Source of the DNA: Gp13-AA77 sp035578005
GTDB taxonomy: Bacteria; Acidobacteriota; Terriglobia; UBA7540
Assembly (NCBI GenBank): GCA_035578005.1
Contig: DATJYK010000131.1
Location: 16,946 to 80,945 of the forward strand
DNA length: 64,000 nucleotides
Direction: 5' to 3'
Shown: one piece after another, positions 25,312-34,048 of the stretch
How positions within the stretch are numbered: the stretch's first letter is position 1
How the letters are laid out: every line of letters starts with the position of its first letter
Made by a program: the position numbers and the translations under genes
The notes under the pieces: generated by a model
The model's input: only the letters and a program-made list of their open reading frames with translations
What the model was told of the DNA's origin: nothing
Database searches by the model: none

Positions 25312-26136
25312 CTAGTGTCGAGTTTCCCGCTCTCCCGTCAGCATCTGCAGATAACTGAGTTCATCTTCCACCTGCGGCTCTGCGACACGATCCAGAAACT
25401 GACGCACGCGCGCGTTGGTGCTGGCCGCGAGCTCCTCTTTGGTGCCCATCGCGAGAACGTCGCCGCGGTCGATCAAAAGCATACGGTCCGCAATCAGGAA
25501 GGCGCTAGTCAATTCGTGCGTCACCACGACCATCGAAATTGCGTAAGCCTTCTTGAGTTCAAGGATCAACTGATCGATGCCAGCCGCAATGATGGGATCG
25601 AGCCCGGCCGACGGCTCGTCAAAAAACAGGATTTCCGGGTCCATCGCCAGAGCGCGCGCCACCGCAGCGCGCTTCTTCATCCCACCGCTCAGTTGGGAAG
25701 GCATAAAGTCCACAAAACTCGCCAGCCCTACTTGCTCCAGCTTAATCCGCACCATGATCTGGATGGTGGATTCTTCCAGACGCGTATGTTCGCGCAGCGG
25801 GAGGGCCACGTTGTCACCCACAGTCATAGAGCCGAAGAGGGCGCCGCCCTGGAATGAAACCCCCATCTTCTTGCGAATGTCATCCAGTTGGTGATTCGAG
25901 GCCTGGGCGATATTGATGCCTTTGATCCAGACCTCTCCGCCGCTCGGTTTCTCAAGTCCAACCAGAGTTCGCAGCAAGGTGCTCTTGCCCGAGCCGGAGC
26001 CACCCAGAATCACCAGGGTCTCTCCCTGCCGGACATCGAAAGTGATTCCATGCAAAATCTCGCGCTCGCCGTAGCTCACCCGGAGCTTCACGACCGAGAT
26101 CAGGGGACGATCGGCGCCGGCGACAATCGCAGCCAT
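25312..26136 (-). CDS. mlaF: MlaF-like ABC transporter ATPase
   Basis: About 274 residues from the ATG at 26136; a TTG 6 bp upstream is an alternative and neither has a clear ribosome site. Walker A is GGSGSGKSTLLRTL, the ABC signature is LSGGMKKRAAVARALA and Walker B is ILFFDEPSAGLDP, with the switch His in VVVTHEL. LSGGMKKR is typical of MlaF/Ttg2A ATPases, which energise lipid transport with MlaE. A heptamer repeat array and a 153-bp gap separate it from mlaE, longer than the other gaps here, so a separate promoter is possible. Confidence 0.92.
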   Translation of the reverse strand: MAAIVAGADRPLISVVKLRVSYGEREILHGITFDVRQGETLVILGGSGSGKSTLLRTLVGLEKPSGGEVWIKGINIAQASNHQLDDIRKKMGVSFQGGALFGSMTVGDNVALPLREHTRLEESTIQIMVRIKLEQVGLASFVDFMPSQLSGGMKKRAAVARALAMDPEILFFDEPSAGLDPIIAAGIDQLILELKKAYAISMVVVTHELTSAFLIADRMLLIDRGDVLAMGTKEELAASTNARVRQFLDRVAEPQVEDELSYLQMLTGERETRH

Positions 26137-26180
26137 AGACAAACGTTTTCGGACTTAGCCGTTGGGAGTTGCTCAGTTCT

Positions 26181-26281
26181 GATTCGAGATTCGAAAGCCG
26201 AAATTCGAAATTAGAGACTCGTTGCAGCGATTTCGTTTGCGACTTGTCGAATCTCGAGTTTCGAATTTCAGATTTCGACTC
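26181..26281. repeat. Paired heptamer array inside the mla cluster
   Basis: In-phase 7-mers of the GATTCGA type (26181-26221) face inverted 7-mers of the TCGAATT type (26247-26281) across about 25 bp. Together they form an imperfect inverted repeat in the gap between mlaE and mlaF. In RNA it could fold into a hairpin and change expression of downstream genes. Confidence 0.8.
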
Positions 26282-26289
26282 CGAAGCAA

Positions 26290-27105
26290 TTAAAGCCCAT
26301 TGGTGAAGTAGAAGAGAGCCGTGAACACTAGATCAACGGCAATCACGAGAAAGATCGACTTCACCACTGCCTCGGTGGTCGAGCGTCCAACTTCTTCCGC
26401 GCCTGCCCCTGTGGAAAACCCCTCTTGGCAGCCCACGGCGGTGATCACCACCGCAAACAGGGCGCTCTTGATCAAACCCGTCGAGATGTCGTGCAGCACA
26501 AGGGCGTCACGTGTGGCGTGAAGATACGAAGCGAACGTGAAATTCGCCGCCGTCACGCCGAAAAGGCACCCCCCCATCACACCCATGAAGTCCGCCCAAA
26601 TGGTCAAACACGGCACCATCACAAGCATCGCCAAGAACTTTGGCGCCACCAGGAAAGAGACGGGCCGAAGCGCCATGGTCTCCAGAGCATCCACCTCCTC
26701 CGTCACTTTCATGGTGCCGATCTCCGCTGCAAACGCCGAGCCAGACCGGCCAATCACCATAACCGCCGTAATCAGCGGACCCAACTCCCGAATAATCGAG
26801 ATGGCCACTGCGTCAGCGACAAACTGAATGGCCCCCAGCCGCCGAAGTTCGTAGGCGCTCTGGAGAGCCATGATCAGGCCGACAAAAAAACTGATGAGGG
26901 AAACGATCGGAATGGCCCTCACACCCACTGCCATGGCCTGGTGAAAGGCCCGCTGGGGGCGCAGGCGCTGCCCCTGAAACGGCCCCACGAAGGTGATGTA
27001 AGCCGACTCGCCCAGCAGCCGGGCCAGGCCTCCGACGTACGCCAGGCCCTTCAGAGTTTCCACTCCAACCCGATCTGGAACTGCCGTGATTCCTTGGGCT
27101 CTCAT
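26290..27105 (-). CDS. mlaE: MlaE-like ABC transporter permease
   Basis: A 271-residue integral membrane protein of the MlaE/YrbE family, with several hydrophobic helices and the conserved segments FVGLIMALQSAYELRRLGA, VIGRSGSAFAAEIGTMKV and TEEVDALETMALRPVSFLVA. MlaE dimers form the membrane core that moves phospholipid between the MCE ring and the bilayer. It follows the STAS gene by 65 bp. In E. coli the STAS protein MlaB is a cytoplasmic subunit of MlaFEDB, which makes the neighbouring STAS protein a candidate subunit. Confidence 0.93.
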   Translation of the reverse strand: MRAQGITAVPDRVGVETLKGLAYVGGLARLLGESAYITFVGPFQGQRLRPQRAFHQAMAVGVRAIPIVSLISFFVGLIMALQSAYELRRLGAIQFVADAVAISIIRELGPLITAVMVIGRSGSAFAAEIGTMKVTEEVDALETMALRPVSFLVAPKFLAMLVMVPCLTIWADFMGVMGGCLFGVTAANFTFASYLHATRDALVLHDISTGLIKSALFAVVITAVGCQEGFSTGAGAEEVGRSTTEAVVKSIFLVIAVDLVFTALFYFTNGL

Positions 27106-27170
27106 CGTGAGCTTGGATAAGGCCTGACCCGTCGCTGCGCCGGGCAGGGTAACGAACCGCCCTCAGGCCA

Positions 27171-27494
27171 TTACGCCAGGGCTTGTTCTTCAGTCTCCCG
27201 TATCTCGAAAATCTTGTTCAGCCGCGTGAGCTGCAATACTTCGCGCACGGCGGTATTGAGACCGAAGAGCACCAGGCGTTTTTGCTTGTTCCGCGCTTCC
27301 TTCAGCACTTCCACCAGCGAGGCAATCCCAGAGCTGTCGATGTAGCGCACGCCGCCCAGGTTCACCACCAGCCGGGGAGTCGCTTTCAGGGATTCCAGCA
27401 GGGTCTTTCGTAAGCCCGGTGAAGTGCCCATATCAATGTCGCCGTTTATGTCTACAATCGTGGCTTCTGCCTGCTCACGGGTTGCTATCATCAT
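27171..27494 (-). CDS. STAS-domain protein (anti-sigma factor antagonist / MlaB-like)
   Basis: About 107 residues from the ATG at 27494, which follows GAGGAAG; an upstream start at 27542 would add 16 residues outside the fold. The single STAS domain has VDINGDIDMGTSPGLRKTL and the phosphorylation motif YIDSSGIASLVEV; Ser55 aligns with the regulated Ser58 of SpoIIAA. STAS proteins of this type bind a SpoIIAB/RsbW kinase or, as MlaB, the MlaF ATPase. Its gene lies between such a kinase gene and mlaE. Which partner it serves cannot be decided from sequence; it may serve both. Confidence 0.9.
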   Translation of the reverse strand: MMIATREQAEATIVDINGDIDMGTSPGLRKTLLESLKATPRLVVNLGGVRYIDSSGIASLVEVLKEARNKQKRLVLFGLNTAVREVLQLTRLNKIFEIRETEEQALA

Positions 27495-27612
27495 TCGGGT
27501 CTTCCTCGCAGGTTCGTAATACCGGCCAATTCCACCACTCATGAGCGCTCGATAGGGCGGGGACGGACCTTATGCCAAGTCGTGCCGACCCGGCATCGTG
27601 CAAAAAGTGTCC

Positions 27613-28089
27613 CTACGCCTTGCTCTTGATGCACGGGAGATACTTCTTGAGGCGCAGCCTGTTCCCCTCGGAAACTTGATCGTAACAAACCTCGTCCATG
27701 ATCTGCCGGATAAGGTGAGTGCCGCGCCCGCCCGTAGCGATTTCGTCCAGGGGCTGGGCGCAGATTCTGGAACGGTCCGCCGCCTCGCCGCGATCGATGA
27801 AGGAGAACTCCAGGCAATCTGAACACACCTGGCAGCTTAGCTCGATTTCCTGGTCACGCCGGTTCTTGTAAGCATGCCGCATGACATTGCTCAGCGCTTC
27901 GTCGACCGCTAGCGTGATGCGCCGGCGCTGCTCGTCTTCGAAACCACACACTGTGGCCAACTCCGAGACGGTACTTCGCACTACGCACAGAAGCCGAGGG
28001 TCGCTGGTGATTCGCATTCGAAGGGTCAAAGGACCACCCCCCGGCGGCGCGGTCTGGCTCCCCGAGTGGGCATTAACGTGGCAGTTCAT
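27613..28089 (-). CDS. RsbW/SpoIIAB-like serine kinase (anti-sigma type)
   Basis: A 158-residue GHKL ATPase. The N box is AVDEALSNVMRHAY, with Glu64 and Asn68 at the catalytic base and Mg-binding positions, the G1-like motif is FSFIDRGE, and the C-terminal ATP-lid region is GGRGTHLIRQIMDEV. Such kinases phosphorylate STAS antagonists and can sequester sigma factors. It is the first gene of the minus-strand cluster, about 120 bp upstream of its likely STAS substrate; the matching PP2C phosphatase lies 4 kb downstream. No sigma gene lies in the cluster. Confidence 0.9.
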   Translation of the reverse strand: MNCHVNAHSGSQTAPPGGGPLTLRMRITSDPRLLCVVRSTVSELATVCGFEDEQRRRITLAVDEALSNVMRHAYKNRRDQEIELSCQVCSDCLEFSFIDRGEAADRSRICAQPLDEIATGGRGTHLIRQIMDEVCYDQVSEGNRLRLKKYLPCIKSKA

Positions 28090-28284
28090 AGAGCTTCCAT
28101 CTCGCGAGTGCAGCCGATATCATACCCATTTTAGTGCAACGGGTCAGCTTATTGTTGCGCCGCGTAAGCACGCCTGCGAGCCGCGTGGAATCGCCTTCAC
28201 CAAACACTGCCGAGCGGGCGAGGGCTTGACATCAACCACCTCTTTCAGAGATGACAGTGAAATCAGGAATGCTGGAGGGTGCCT

Positions 28285-29427
28285 ATGCCGGAGACCGCAG
28301 TACAGGAACGTGCCGCCGAGTTGAAGCCGGAGCACGCGGCTCCAGGCCGCATCGCATCCATCGATGCCCTGCGGGGCTTCGACATGTTCTGGATCAGCGG
28401 CGGCGAGGAACTTATCCACACTCTCTATCGAGCCCACCCGACTCGGGTCACGGCGGCTTTGAGCCAGCAATTTGAGCACGTCCCTTGGGCGGGGTTCCAC
28501 TTCTATGATCTCATTTTCCCTCTTTTTGTTTTTGTTGTAGGCCTAGTGCTGCCGTTTTCCCTCACGCGCCGCCTCGAAATGGGCGGCGATCGCCGCGAGC
28601 TTTACGGGCACGCCTTTCGGCGGCTCGCGCTGCTGCTGCTCCTCGGTCTTTTGTACAACGGCCTGCTGGACTTCAACTTTCACCAGCTTCGGCTTTCAGG
28701 CGTCCTGCAGCGCATTGCCATCGCCTATTTCTGCTCGACGCTGCTTACCATGAACTTGAAGATTCGCGGGCAGGTGATTGCCACCGGAGCCATCCTGTTG
28801 GGCTACTGGGCCATTATGACGCTCATTCCTGTGCCGGGATTCGGCGCCGGTGTTCTGACGCCGCAGGGGAACCTGGCCGCGCATTTTGACCAACGGTTCC
28901 TGCCCCGGCCGTTTTGCTGTTACGAGTTTGGCGACAACGAAGGATTGATCTCGATGATTCCAGCCATCGCCACCTGCATGATGGGAGTACTGGCCGGTCA
29001 CTGGCTCCGTTCGGCCCGATCGCCGAATCGGAAGGCCGCTGGCTTGGCGCTCGTCGGGGTAGCGAGCCTTGGGGTAGCGCTGCTGTGGAGCCTTGATTTT
29101 CCGATCATCAAGAACGTCTGGTCCAGCTCTTTCGTGTTGTTCGCGGGCGGCTGGAGCCTTCTGCTGCTGGCGCTGTTTTACTGGATCATGGACCTTCACG
29201 GATATCAGCGTTGGGCATTCTTTTTTGTCGTGATCGGCGCGAATTCCATTGCGATGTATCTCGCCCATCGATTCTTCGACTTCCGTATTCTCGGTGACAT
29301 TTTCATTCACGGCCTCTTCCCCCACATGGGCGCCTGGAAGCCGTTCATCCGGGAAGTCGCCGGCGTGGCCGTAAGCTGGTGTGTGTTCTTGCACCTTTAC
29401 CGTCGTAAGATTTTTCTGCGGGTGTGA
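28285..29427 (+). CDS. HGSNAT/DUF5009-like multispanning acyltransferase homologue
   Basis: About 380 residues from the ATG at 28285, five bases after GGAGGG. It starts with the signature RIASIDALRGFDMFWI and has about ten membrane helices, including FYDLIFPLFVFVVGLVLPFS and SGVLQRIAIAYFCSTLL. The family includes heparan-alpha-glucosaminide N-acetyltransferase and bacterial DUF1624/DUF5009 proteins thought to move acetyl groups across the membrane onto sugars. The motif HFYDLIFPLFVF, with its conserved His and Asp, is present. The bacterial substrate is unknown. It is divergent from the mla cluster and converges on the sedolisin gene, with only 16 bp between stops. Confidence 0.8.
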   Translation: MPETAVQERAAELKPEHAAPGRIASIDALRGFDMFWISGGEELIHTLYRAHPTRVTAALSQQFEHVPWAGFHFYDLIFPLFVFVVGLVLPFSLTRRLEMGGDRRELYGHAFRRLALLLLLGLLYNGLLDFNFHQLRLSGVLQRIAIAYFCSTLLTMNLKIRGQVIATGAILLGYWAIMTLIPVPGFGAGVLTPQGNLAAHFDQRFLPRPFCCYEFGDNEGLISMIPAIATCMMGVLAGHWLRSARSPNRKAAGLALVGVASLGVALLWSLDFPIIKNVWSSSFVLFAGGWSLLLLALFYWIMDLHGYQRWAFFFVVIGANSIAMYLAHRFFDFRILGDIFIHGLFPHMGAWKPFIREVAGVAVSWCVFLHLYRRKIFLRV

Positions 29428-29443
29428 CGGTTGCCGAGCCCTC

Positions 29444-30691
29444 CTATTTGCCCACCACTCCGACGCTGGTGCCCACCCCGGTGGCGAAGTCCCAGCCTTT
29501 GGCGGCCTTGAAGCTTCCTGCTTGGCCCAGAGTGATATCGCGAAAGTCCGCAGTGCCGAGGTGGCTGTAAAGGTTGTCCAGTTCCAGCGTACCGGAACTA
29601 TAGAAATGGCCGGCCAGATTGACTATTCCAGCGATCGAAGGCGACGAGAGGCTGGTGCCTCCAAACATCAGCCAGCCAGCCAATCCGCCGCAGGACGTGC
29701 TGTCGTAAACCCAGGCTCCGGAGTTGGGGTCAGCGTCAAAAGAGACATCGGGTGTGCCGCGATGTCCGGCCACGATCTCGACAATGGCGGTCTGATAGGC
29801 CGGCCGAGCCTCATAGGGACTGGGCCCTCCTCCGGCGTCGTTCCAGGCGGTCTCACTTTGCAGTTGGCCTTGCGCATTAAAGTGCAGGCTGGTGCCACCC
29901 GCGGCCACCACGTACGGTGAGGTCGCCGGGTAATTGCGCTTGCCACCCACATCACCGGCCGAGGCCACGTAGACAACGCCCTGCCGCCTGAAGTGCGCAT
30001 CAAGGCTGGTCTCGCTGGAGAACTCGCCGAATCCCCAGCTCATACTGACCTCGCCGAACCCGTGCCCGCTCGGATTGACAATAGCGCTGGCCACGTCTAC
30101 GGCCTTCATCATGTCAGTGCTGCCACTCGACTTTGCTTCCACCAGCACGATCTTCGCGTCAGGCGCCATGGCGTGCGCCCACTCCACGTCGAGGGCCTCC
30201 TCTTGAGCCCAACTGCAGTTTCCGGCCGGCTTCACTCCGGACGCGTAGACCTGGTGAAAGCAGCCATTGGCCGTGGTGCACGCCGGCAAGCCAAACTGGG
30301 CGGAAAAGGTAGTCAGGTCATGCTGCGCCGAGGGGTAGTCATAGGCATCGACAATGGCAATTACACCAGCCCCGCCTGTTGAGGGGAGTTTGTAAACGGA
30401 TCGCATCCAGGCCGGACTTCCGTGAATCGGGGCAGCCGCGGTCTCAGCCCTGACTTCGGGCTCAAGCGACATGGCGTCGGGCGACCTCGGGGCGGCTTCC
30501 GGGGCCAGAATCACGTGGTCGGTGTGGGCTTGCAGGCCAAGATCCTCCGCGCGCACCTGGCTCGATTCCGGGATCACCACGTTTCCCTGGCGGATCGCGT
30601 TCGCAGCGTAGAGCTCCGGTATGCCGTAGCCGGTGGTGATTGTCAGCCAAGCAGAGAGAAGGGTCTTCAAGACGGGCACGGGCTTTGTCAT
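29444..30691 (-). CDS. Sedolisin-like S53 family peptidase, exported
   Basis: About 415 residues from the ATG at 30691, which follows GAGGAA and begins a plausible signal peptide (VLKTLLSAWLTITTGYG). The S53 catalytic residues are visible: Glu164/165 and Asp168 in AQEEALDVEWAHAMAPDA, the oxyanion Asp247 in VYVASAGDVGG, and nucleophile Ser347 in MFGGTSLSSPSIAGIVN. A C-terminal calcium-site-like pattern (DITLG, then GWDFATGVGT) follows. Sedolisins are acid-active serine-carboxyl peptidases, fitting an acidophilic soil lifestyle. The region before the catalytic domain is only about 90 residues, much shorter than the classical propeptide, so folding or activation may differ. Confidence 0.85.
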   Translation of the reverse strand: MTKPVPVLKTLLSAWLTITTGYGIPELYAANAIRQGNVVIPESSQVRAEDLGLQAHTDHVILAPEAAPRSPDAMSLEPEVRAETAAAPIHGSPAWMRSVYKLPSTGGAGVIAIVDAYDYPSAQHDLTTFSAQFGLPACTTANGCFHQVYASGVKPAGNCSWAQEEALDVEWAHAMAPDAKIVLVEAKSSGSTDMMKAVDVASAIVNPSGHGFGEVSMSWGFGEFSSETSLDAHFRRQGVVYVASAGDVGGKRNYPATSPYVVAAGGTSLHFNAQGQLQSETAWNDAGGGPSPYEARPAYQTAIVEIVAGHRGTPDVSFDADPNSGAWVYDSTSCGGLAGWLMFGGTSLSSPSIAGIVNLAGHFYSSGTLELDNLYSHLGTADFRDITLGQAGSFKAAKGWDFATGVGTSVGVVGK

Positions 30692-30924
30692 CGACGAATT
30701 CCTCGCTTCCCGCCGCGGCGCGTCCGCTCGTTGAGGACAAACTTGGCGGTCCCACGCTCGCAGGCTTTCCCAACACCGGTTATCGGCGGGCGGGAAGGAA
30801 GAATGAGCCAAAAGTAATCGCGGGATTAGCACGAAAGTACGGGATGATTTCCCGGGGAGCCGGTCGGGCTCCGCGTTGAGATTCAGGTTAGCGACGCCGT
30901 TGCTTTTCTTTCGCATGGTGAAAA

Positions 30925-31011
30925 ATTGACTCATCGGCTCATTGATTCAATGAGTCAATCCGCAATTGAGTCAATCTTTCAATCAGCCAATCACCCGATC
31001 TCCCGATTCCC
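30925..31011. repeat. Octanucleotide array A (downstream of ADOP 1)
   Basis: In-phase 8-bp words such as ATCGGCTC, ATTGATTC, AATGAGTC and AATCACCC. It shares the core CTCATTGATTCAATGAG, a perfect short palindrome, with arrays at 40550 and 43378. The last base abuts the stop codon of the ADOP gene. The 30692-30924 stretch upstream of the sedolisin gene holds no recognisable gene. Confidence 0.88.
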
Positions 31012-33684
31012 TCACTCGTGCCTTAATGCCACCATAGGATCAACCCTGGTTGCCCGGCGGGCGGGAAGGTAAGCCGCCAGCAAAGCGACCCCGGTGAGCA
31101 GCAGCGGCAACACGATCAGCGTGGGCGGGTCGGTGGCGCGGACGCCGAACAACAGGCTCGAAATCAAGCGAGTAAGGCCGAGCGCGGCGACAACTCCGGC
31201 TCCCACGCCCACCAGCGCCAGGCGCAGCGCTTCTCCTAGCACTAACCCCAAAATCTCCCGCCGGCTCCCTCCGAGCGCGATGCGGATGCCAAATTCGTGC
31301 GTGCGGCAGGAGACCGAATAGGCGATCACACCGAAGACTCCCGCCGCGGCAAGGGCTAGCGCTATAGCGCCGAACAAGCCGAGCAGCCAGGTGCGCAGGC
31401 GCACCTCGCCGAGCGAAGCGTCCACCGCTTCCCACATCCATCCGACGTCCGTCACCGGCACATCGCGATCCACCTCATGCACTTTAGCCTCGATGGCGTG
31501 GGCCGCCGCGGACGCATCGAGCGAGGTGTTCGTCACCAGGCCCACGCCCCACAACGGGGCCTGAGCAAAGGGCACGTACAGCATGGGTCCCGGCGCCTGA
31601 CTGAGCGCGGCGTCGCGGATGTCGCCTACCACGCCCACGATTTCTCGCTTAACGTTGGTGTCAGGCGGAAACCCGAAAATTAGCTGCTGCCCCACGGGAT
31701 CGCGGTGCGGAAAATAAATCCGGGCTAATTCTTTGCTGATGATGGCAACGGGCGGCGCGGACATCACATCCTGCCGGCTGAAATAGCGGCCGCGCACGAG
31801 GGGTATGCCGATCACGTGAAAATAATTCGGACTCACCGTAACGTAGTCGGCGGTGGTGCTCCTTCCGGGCGGCAAGGGAGGACCGTTGGCAATCGAAAAG
31901 GGCACATTCGCGGGGCCCTGCGCATCCAGCGGCATCGGAAGGGCTATGGCTGTGTCTTCGAGGTCGCGGTCCGCCTGGATTCGCGGCAGAACCTCATTCG
32001 AGAAGGCCACCCACTGCCGCGGCGTTGAGTACTGAAAACGCGGAAGCTGCACCTCAGCCCTTAAAATCCGCCGGGTTTCGAATCCGGGATTCACGGACAG
32101 CAGCGCGGCGAAACTGCGGATGAGCAAGCCCGCGCCCACCAGGAGCACCATCGCCAGCGCGACCTCCCCCATGACCAGAAGATTGCGCGCCCGCCGGCGT
32201 CCGGCGCCCTCGCCCGGGCGCCCGGCGCTCTCTTGAAGAGTTCGTTGCAGCGTTGGATCGGCCGCGAACAGCGCCGGCGCCACTCCAAACAGCAAGCTGG
32301 CGCCGAGGGCAAGAACCAAAGCGAACGCCAGAACCGATCCATCCACTCGAATGGAATCGGCGCGAGGAAGGCTCGGCGGTAGCAGTCCGCTCAACCCCCG
32401 AACGCCCCAGTAGGCGAGACCGATGCCGAGCGCCGAGCCCACCAGACCCAGCACTGCGCTCTCGGTCAGCAACTGGCGCAGGATGCGCGCCCGGCCTGCG
32501 CCCAATGCCGCCCGAACGGCGAATTCTCGGGCGCGGGAGGTGGCGCGCGCCAGTAGCAGATTGGCCACGTTGGCGCACGCGATCAACAGCACCAGGCCGA
32601 CCGCGGCCAGCAGCACGAGAAGCGGGGCCGAAACGCCATTTCCGGTCACAGCCGCTCGAAGTGAAGCGGTACGGATGGTCCACCCTTTGTCTCCCGGCCG
32701 ATACTGTGGCCACAGCCGGTTGCCGATCGCCTGCATCTGCGTCTCACCCTGCTCTCGGGAGATTCCCGGCTTCAGCCGCGCCAGGGCGGTAAACAAATGT
32801 GCGGTGGGGAGCTTGGCCATACTGCCGAAATAAGGGTCCTGAAGGATCGGAACCCAGAGTTGCCGGCTCTGACCCTCGTTAAAGAATGAAAAACGGAAGC
32901 TGGCGGGCATCACCCCGACCACCGTGAAGGGTCGCTTGTCGAGCTCAATGGTGCTTCCGATCAAGCCAGGGTCCGCGCCGAAACGGCCCCGCCACAAGTC
33001 ATTGCTGATCACCACCACCGGCGCGGCGCCTTGCACGTCATCTTCGGGCAGGAATGCGCGGCCCATCATGGGCCGGACGCCCAGAACCGAGAAAAAGTCC
33101 GCCGTCACGTCGCCGACTTGCACCACCATGGGTTCGCCACGGCCGGTCAGGTTGAGTTGGTGTGCCGTAACCGCGGCCATTCCACTGAAGACGTGATTCT
33201 GTCTCTGCCATTCCTGGAATTCCTGGTAGGAGCAGCCCTCCGCCGGAATGCCCGCCCGATCGTTGCCCTCGAACACCCTCACGAGTTGGCCCGGGTTTCG
33301 AAAGGGCAGCGGCTTTAAGAGGACGGCGTACACCACGCTGAAGATGGCCGTATTGGCGCCGATCCCCAAGGCCAGCGTGAGAATCGCCACCGCCGTAAAT
33401 CCAGGACTGCGGCGAAGTTGTCGAACGCCGTACTGCACATCCTGGAGGAAATTTTCGACGTAACTGACTTTTCGCATATCCCGGCACTCCTCTTTGATTT
33501 GCTCCACGCCGCCGAGCTCCCGCAAGGCGGCGTATCGAGCCTCCTCCGGCGTCATGCCCTGTGTGATGTTTTCTTCGATCTGTTTTTCGAGATGAAAACG
33601 TACTTCGTCCCTGAGCTCCTGTTCGACACCTGTGCGCCGGAACAGGGAGCGGAAGCGAAGCGGAAGTTTGTAGAACAAGCGCAT
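31012..33684 (-). CDS. ADOP-family FtsX/MacB-like permease, paralogue 1
   Basis: An 890-residue permease. The N-terminal 80 residues carry the family signature (FRRTGVEQELRDEVRFHLE, then MTPEEARYAALRELGG and EQIKEECRDMR). Next come a first membrane helix (FTAVAILTLALGIGANTAIF), a MacB-like periplasmic domain, three helices (VGLVLLIACANVANLLLARA), a second periplasmic domain and a last helical bundle ending in ATRVDPMVALRHE. This is the acidobacterial duplicated orphan permease family (TIGR03434), fused FtsX halves usually without a cognate ATPase. The function is unknown; a mechanotransmission or efflux role is assumed from MacB. Its 5' end is nearly identical in DNA to that of the paralogue at 37715-40543. 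Confidence 0.92.
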   Translation of the reverse strand: MRLFYKLPLRFRSLFRRTGVEQELRDEVRFHLEKQIEENITQGMTPEEARYAALRELGGVEQIKEECRDMRKVSYVENFLQDVQYGVRQLRRSPGFTAVAILTLALGIGANTAIFSVVYAVLLKPLPFRNPGQLVRVFEGNDRAGIPAEGCSYQEFQEWQRQNHVFSGMAAVTAHQLNLTGRGEPMVVQVGDVTADFFSVLGVRPMMGRAFLPEDDVQGAAPVVVISNDLWRGRFGADPGLIGSTIELDKRPFTVVGVMPASFRFSFFNEGQSRQLWVPILQDPYFGSMAKLPTAHLFTALARLKPGISREQGETQMQAIGNRLWPQYRPGDKGWTIRTASLRAAVTGNGVSAPLLVLLAAVGLVLLIACANVANLLLARATSRAREFAVRAALGAGRARILRQLLTESAVLGLVGSALGIGLAYWGVRGLSGLLPPSLPRADSIRVDGSVLAFALVLALGASLLFGVAPALFAADPTLQRTLQESAGRPGEGAGRRRARNLLVMGEVALAMVLLVGAGLLIRSFAALLSVNPGFETRRILRAEVQLPRFQYSTPRQWVAFSNEVLPRIQADRDLEDTAIALPMPLDAQGPANVPFSIANGPPLPPGRSTTADYVTVSPNYFHVIGIPLVRGRYFSRQDVMSAPPVAIISKELARIYFPHRDPVGQQLIFGFPPDTNVKREIVGVVGDIRDAALSQAPGPMLYVPFAQAPLWGVGLVTNTSLDASAAAHAIEAKVHEVDRDVPVTDVGWMWEAVDASLGEVRLRTWLLGLFGAIALALAAAGVFGVIAYSVSCRTHEFGIRIALGGSRREILGLVLGEALRLALVGVGAGVVAALGLTRLISSLLFGVRATDPPTLIVLPLLLTGVALLAAYLPARRATRVDPMVALRHE

Positions 33685-33689
33685 AGAGA

Positions 33690-34048
33690 AACAGTGGTTA
33701 GTGGTTAGTGGTTCGCTTTCAGCTTTCAGCAGGCAGCCTTCAGCTCAGCCCTCAGCTTTCTGCCTTCTGACGACTATTCATCATCGTTCATCGTTCATCA
33801 TTCATCGTTCATCATTCATGGTTCATGGTTCATGGTTCATCCTTCATCATTAAGATTTTCTTTCCCCATTCGCTGCAAAGATTCTCATTTTTCTCAGGTG
33901 TCAGGTGACAGGTGACAGGGCCCTGGGACCTTGAAGCGCCAGCACTGATTCCGAACTCCGAACTCCGAACTGAAAAACTCCGAACTGATGAACTAACACC
34001 TCGCACCTAACACCTAACACCTGACACCTGACACCTGACACCTAGCCC
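33690..34048. repeat. Intergenic block of six different heptamer arrays
   Basis: This 360-bp gap is almost wholly short arrays with a 7-bp step but different words: GTGGTTA (33692-33712), TTTCAGC (33717-33770), TCATTCA/TGGTTCA (33777-33850), CAGGTGA (33893-33919), CCGAACT (33954-33990) and CCTGACA (34001-34043). Only about 40 bp near 33850-33890 is non-repetitive and AT-rich. No gene or clear terminator is seen. Confidence 0.93.
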
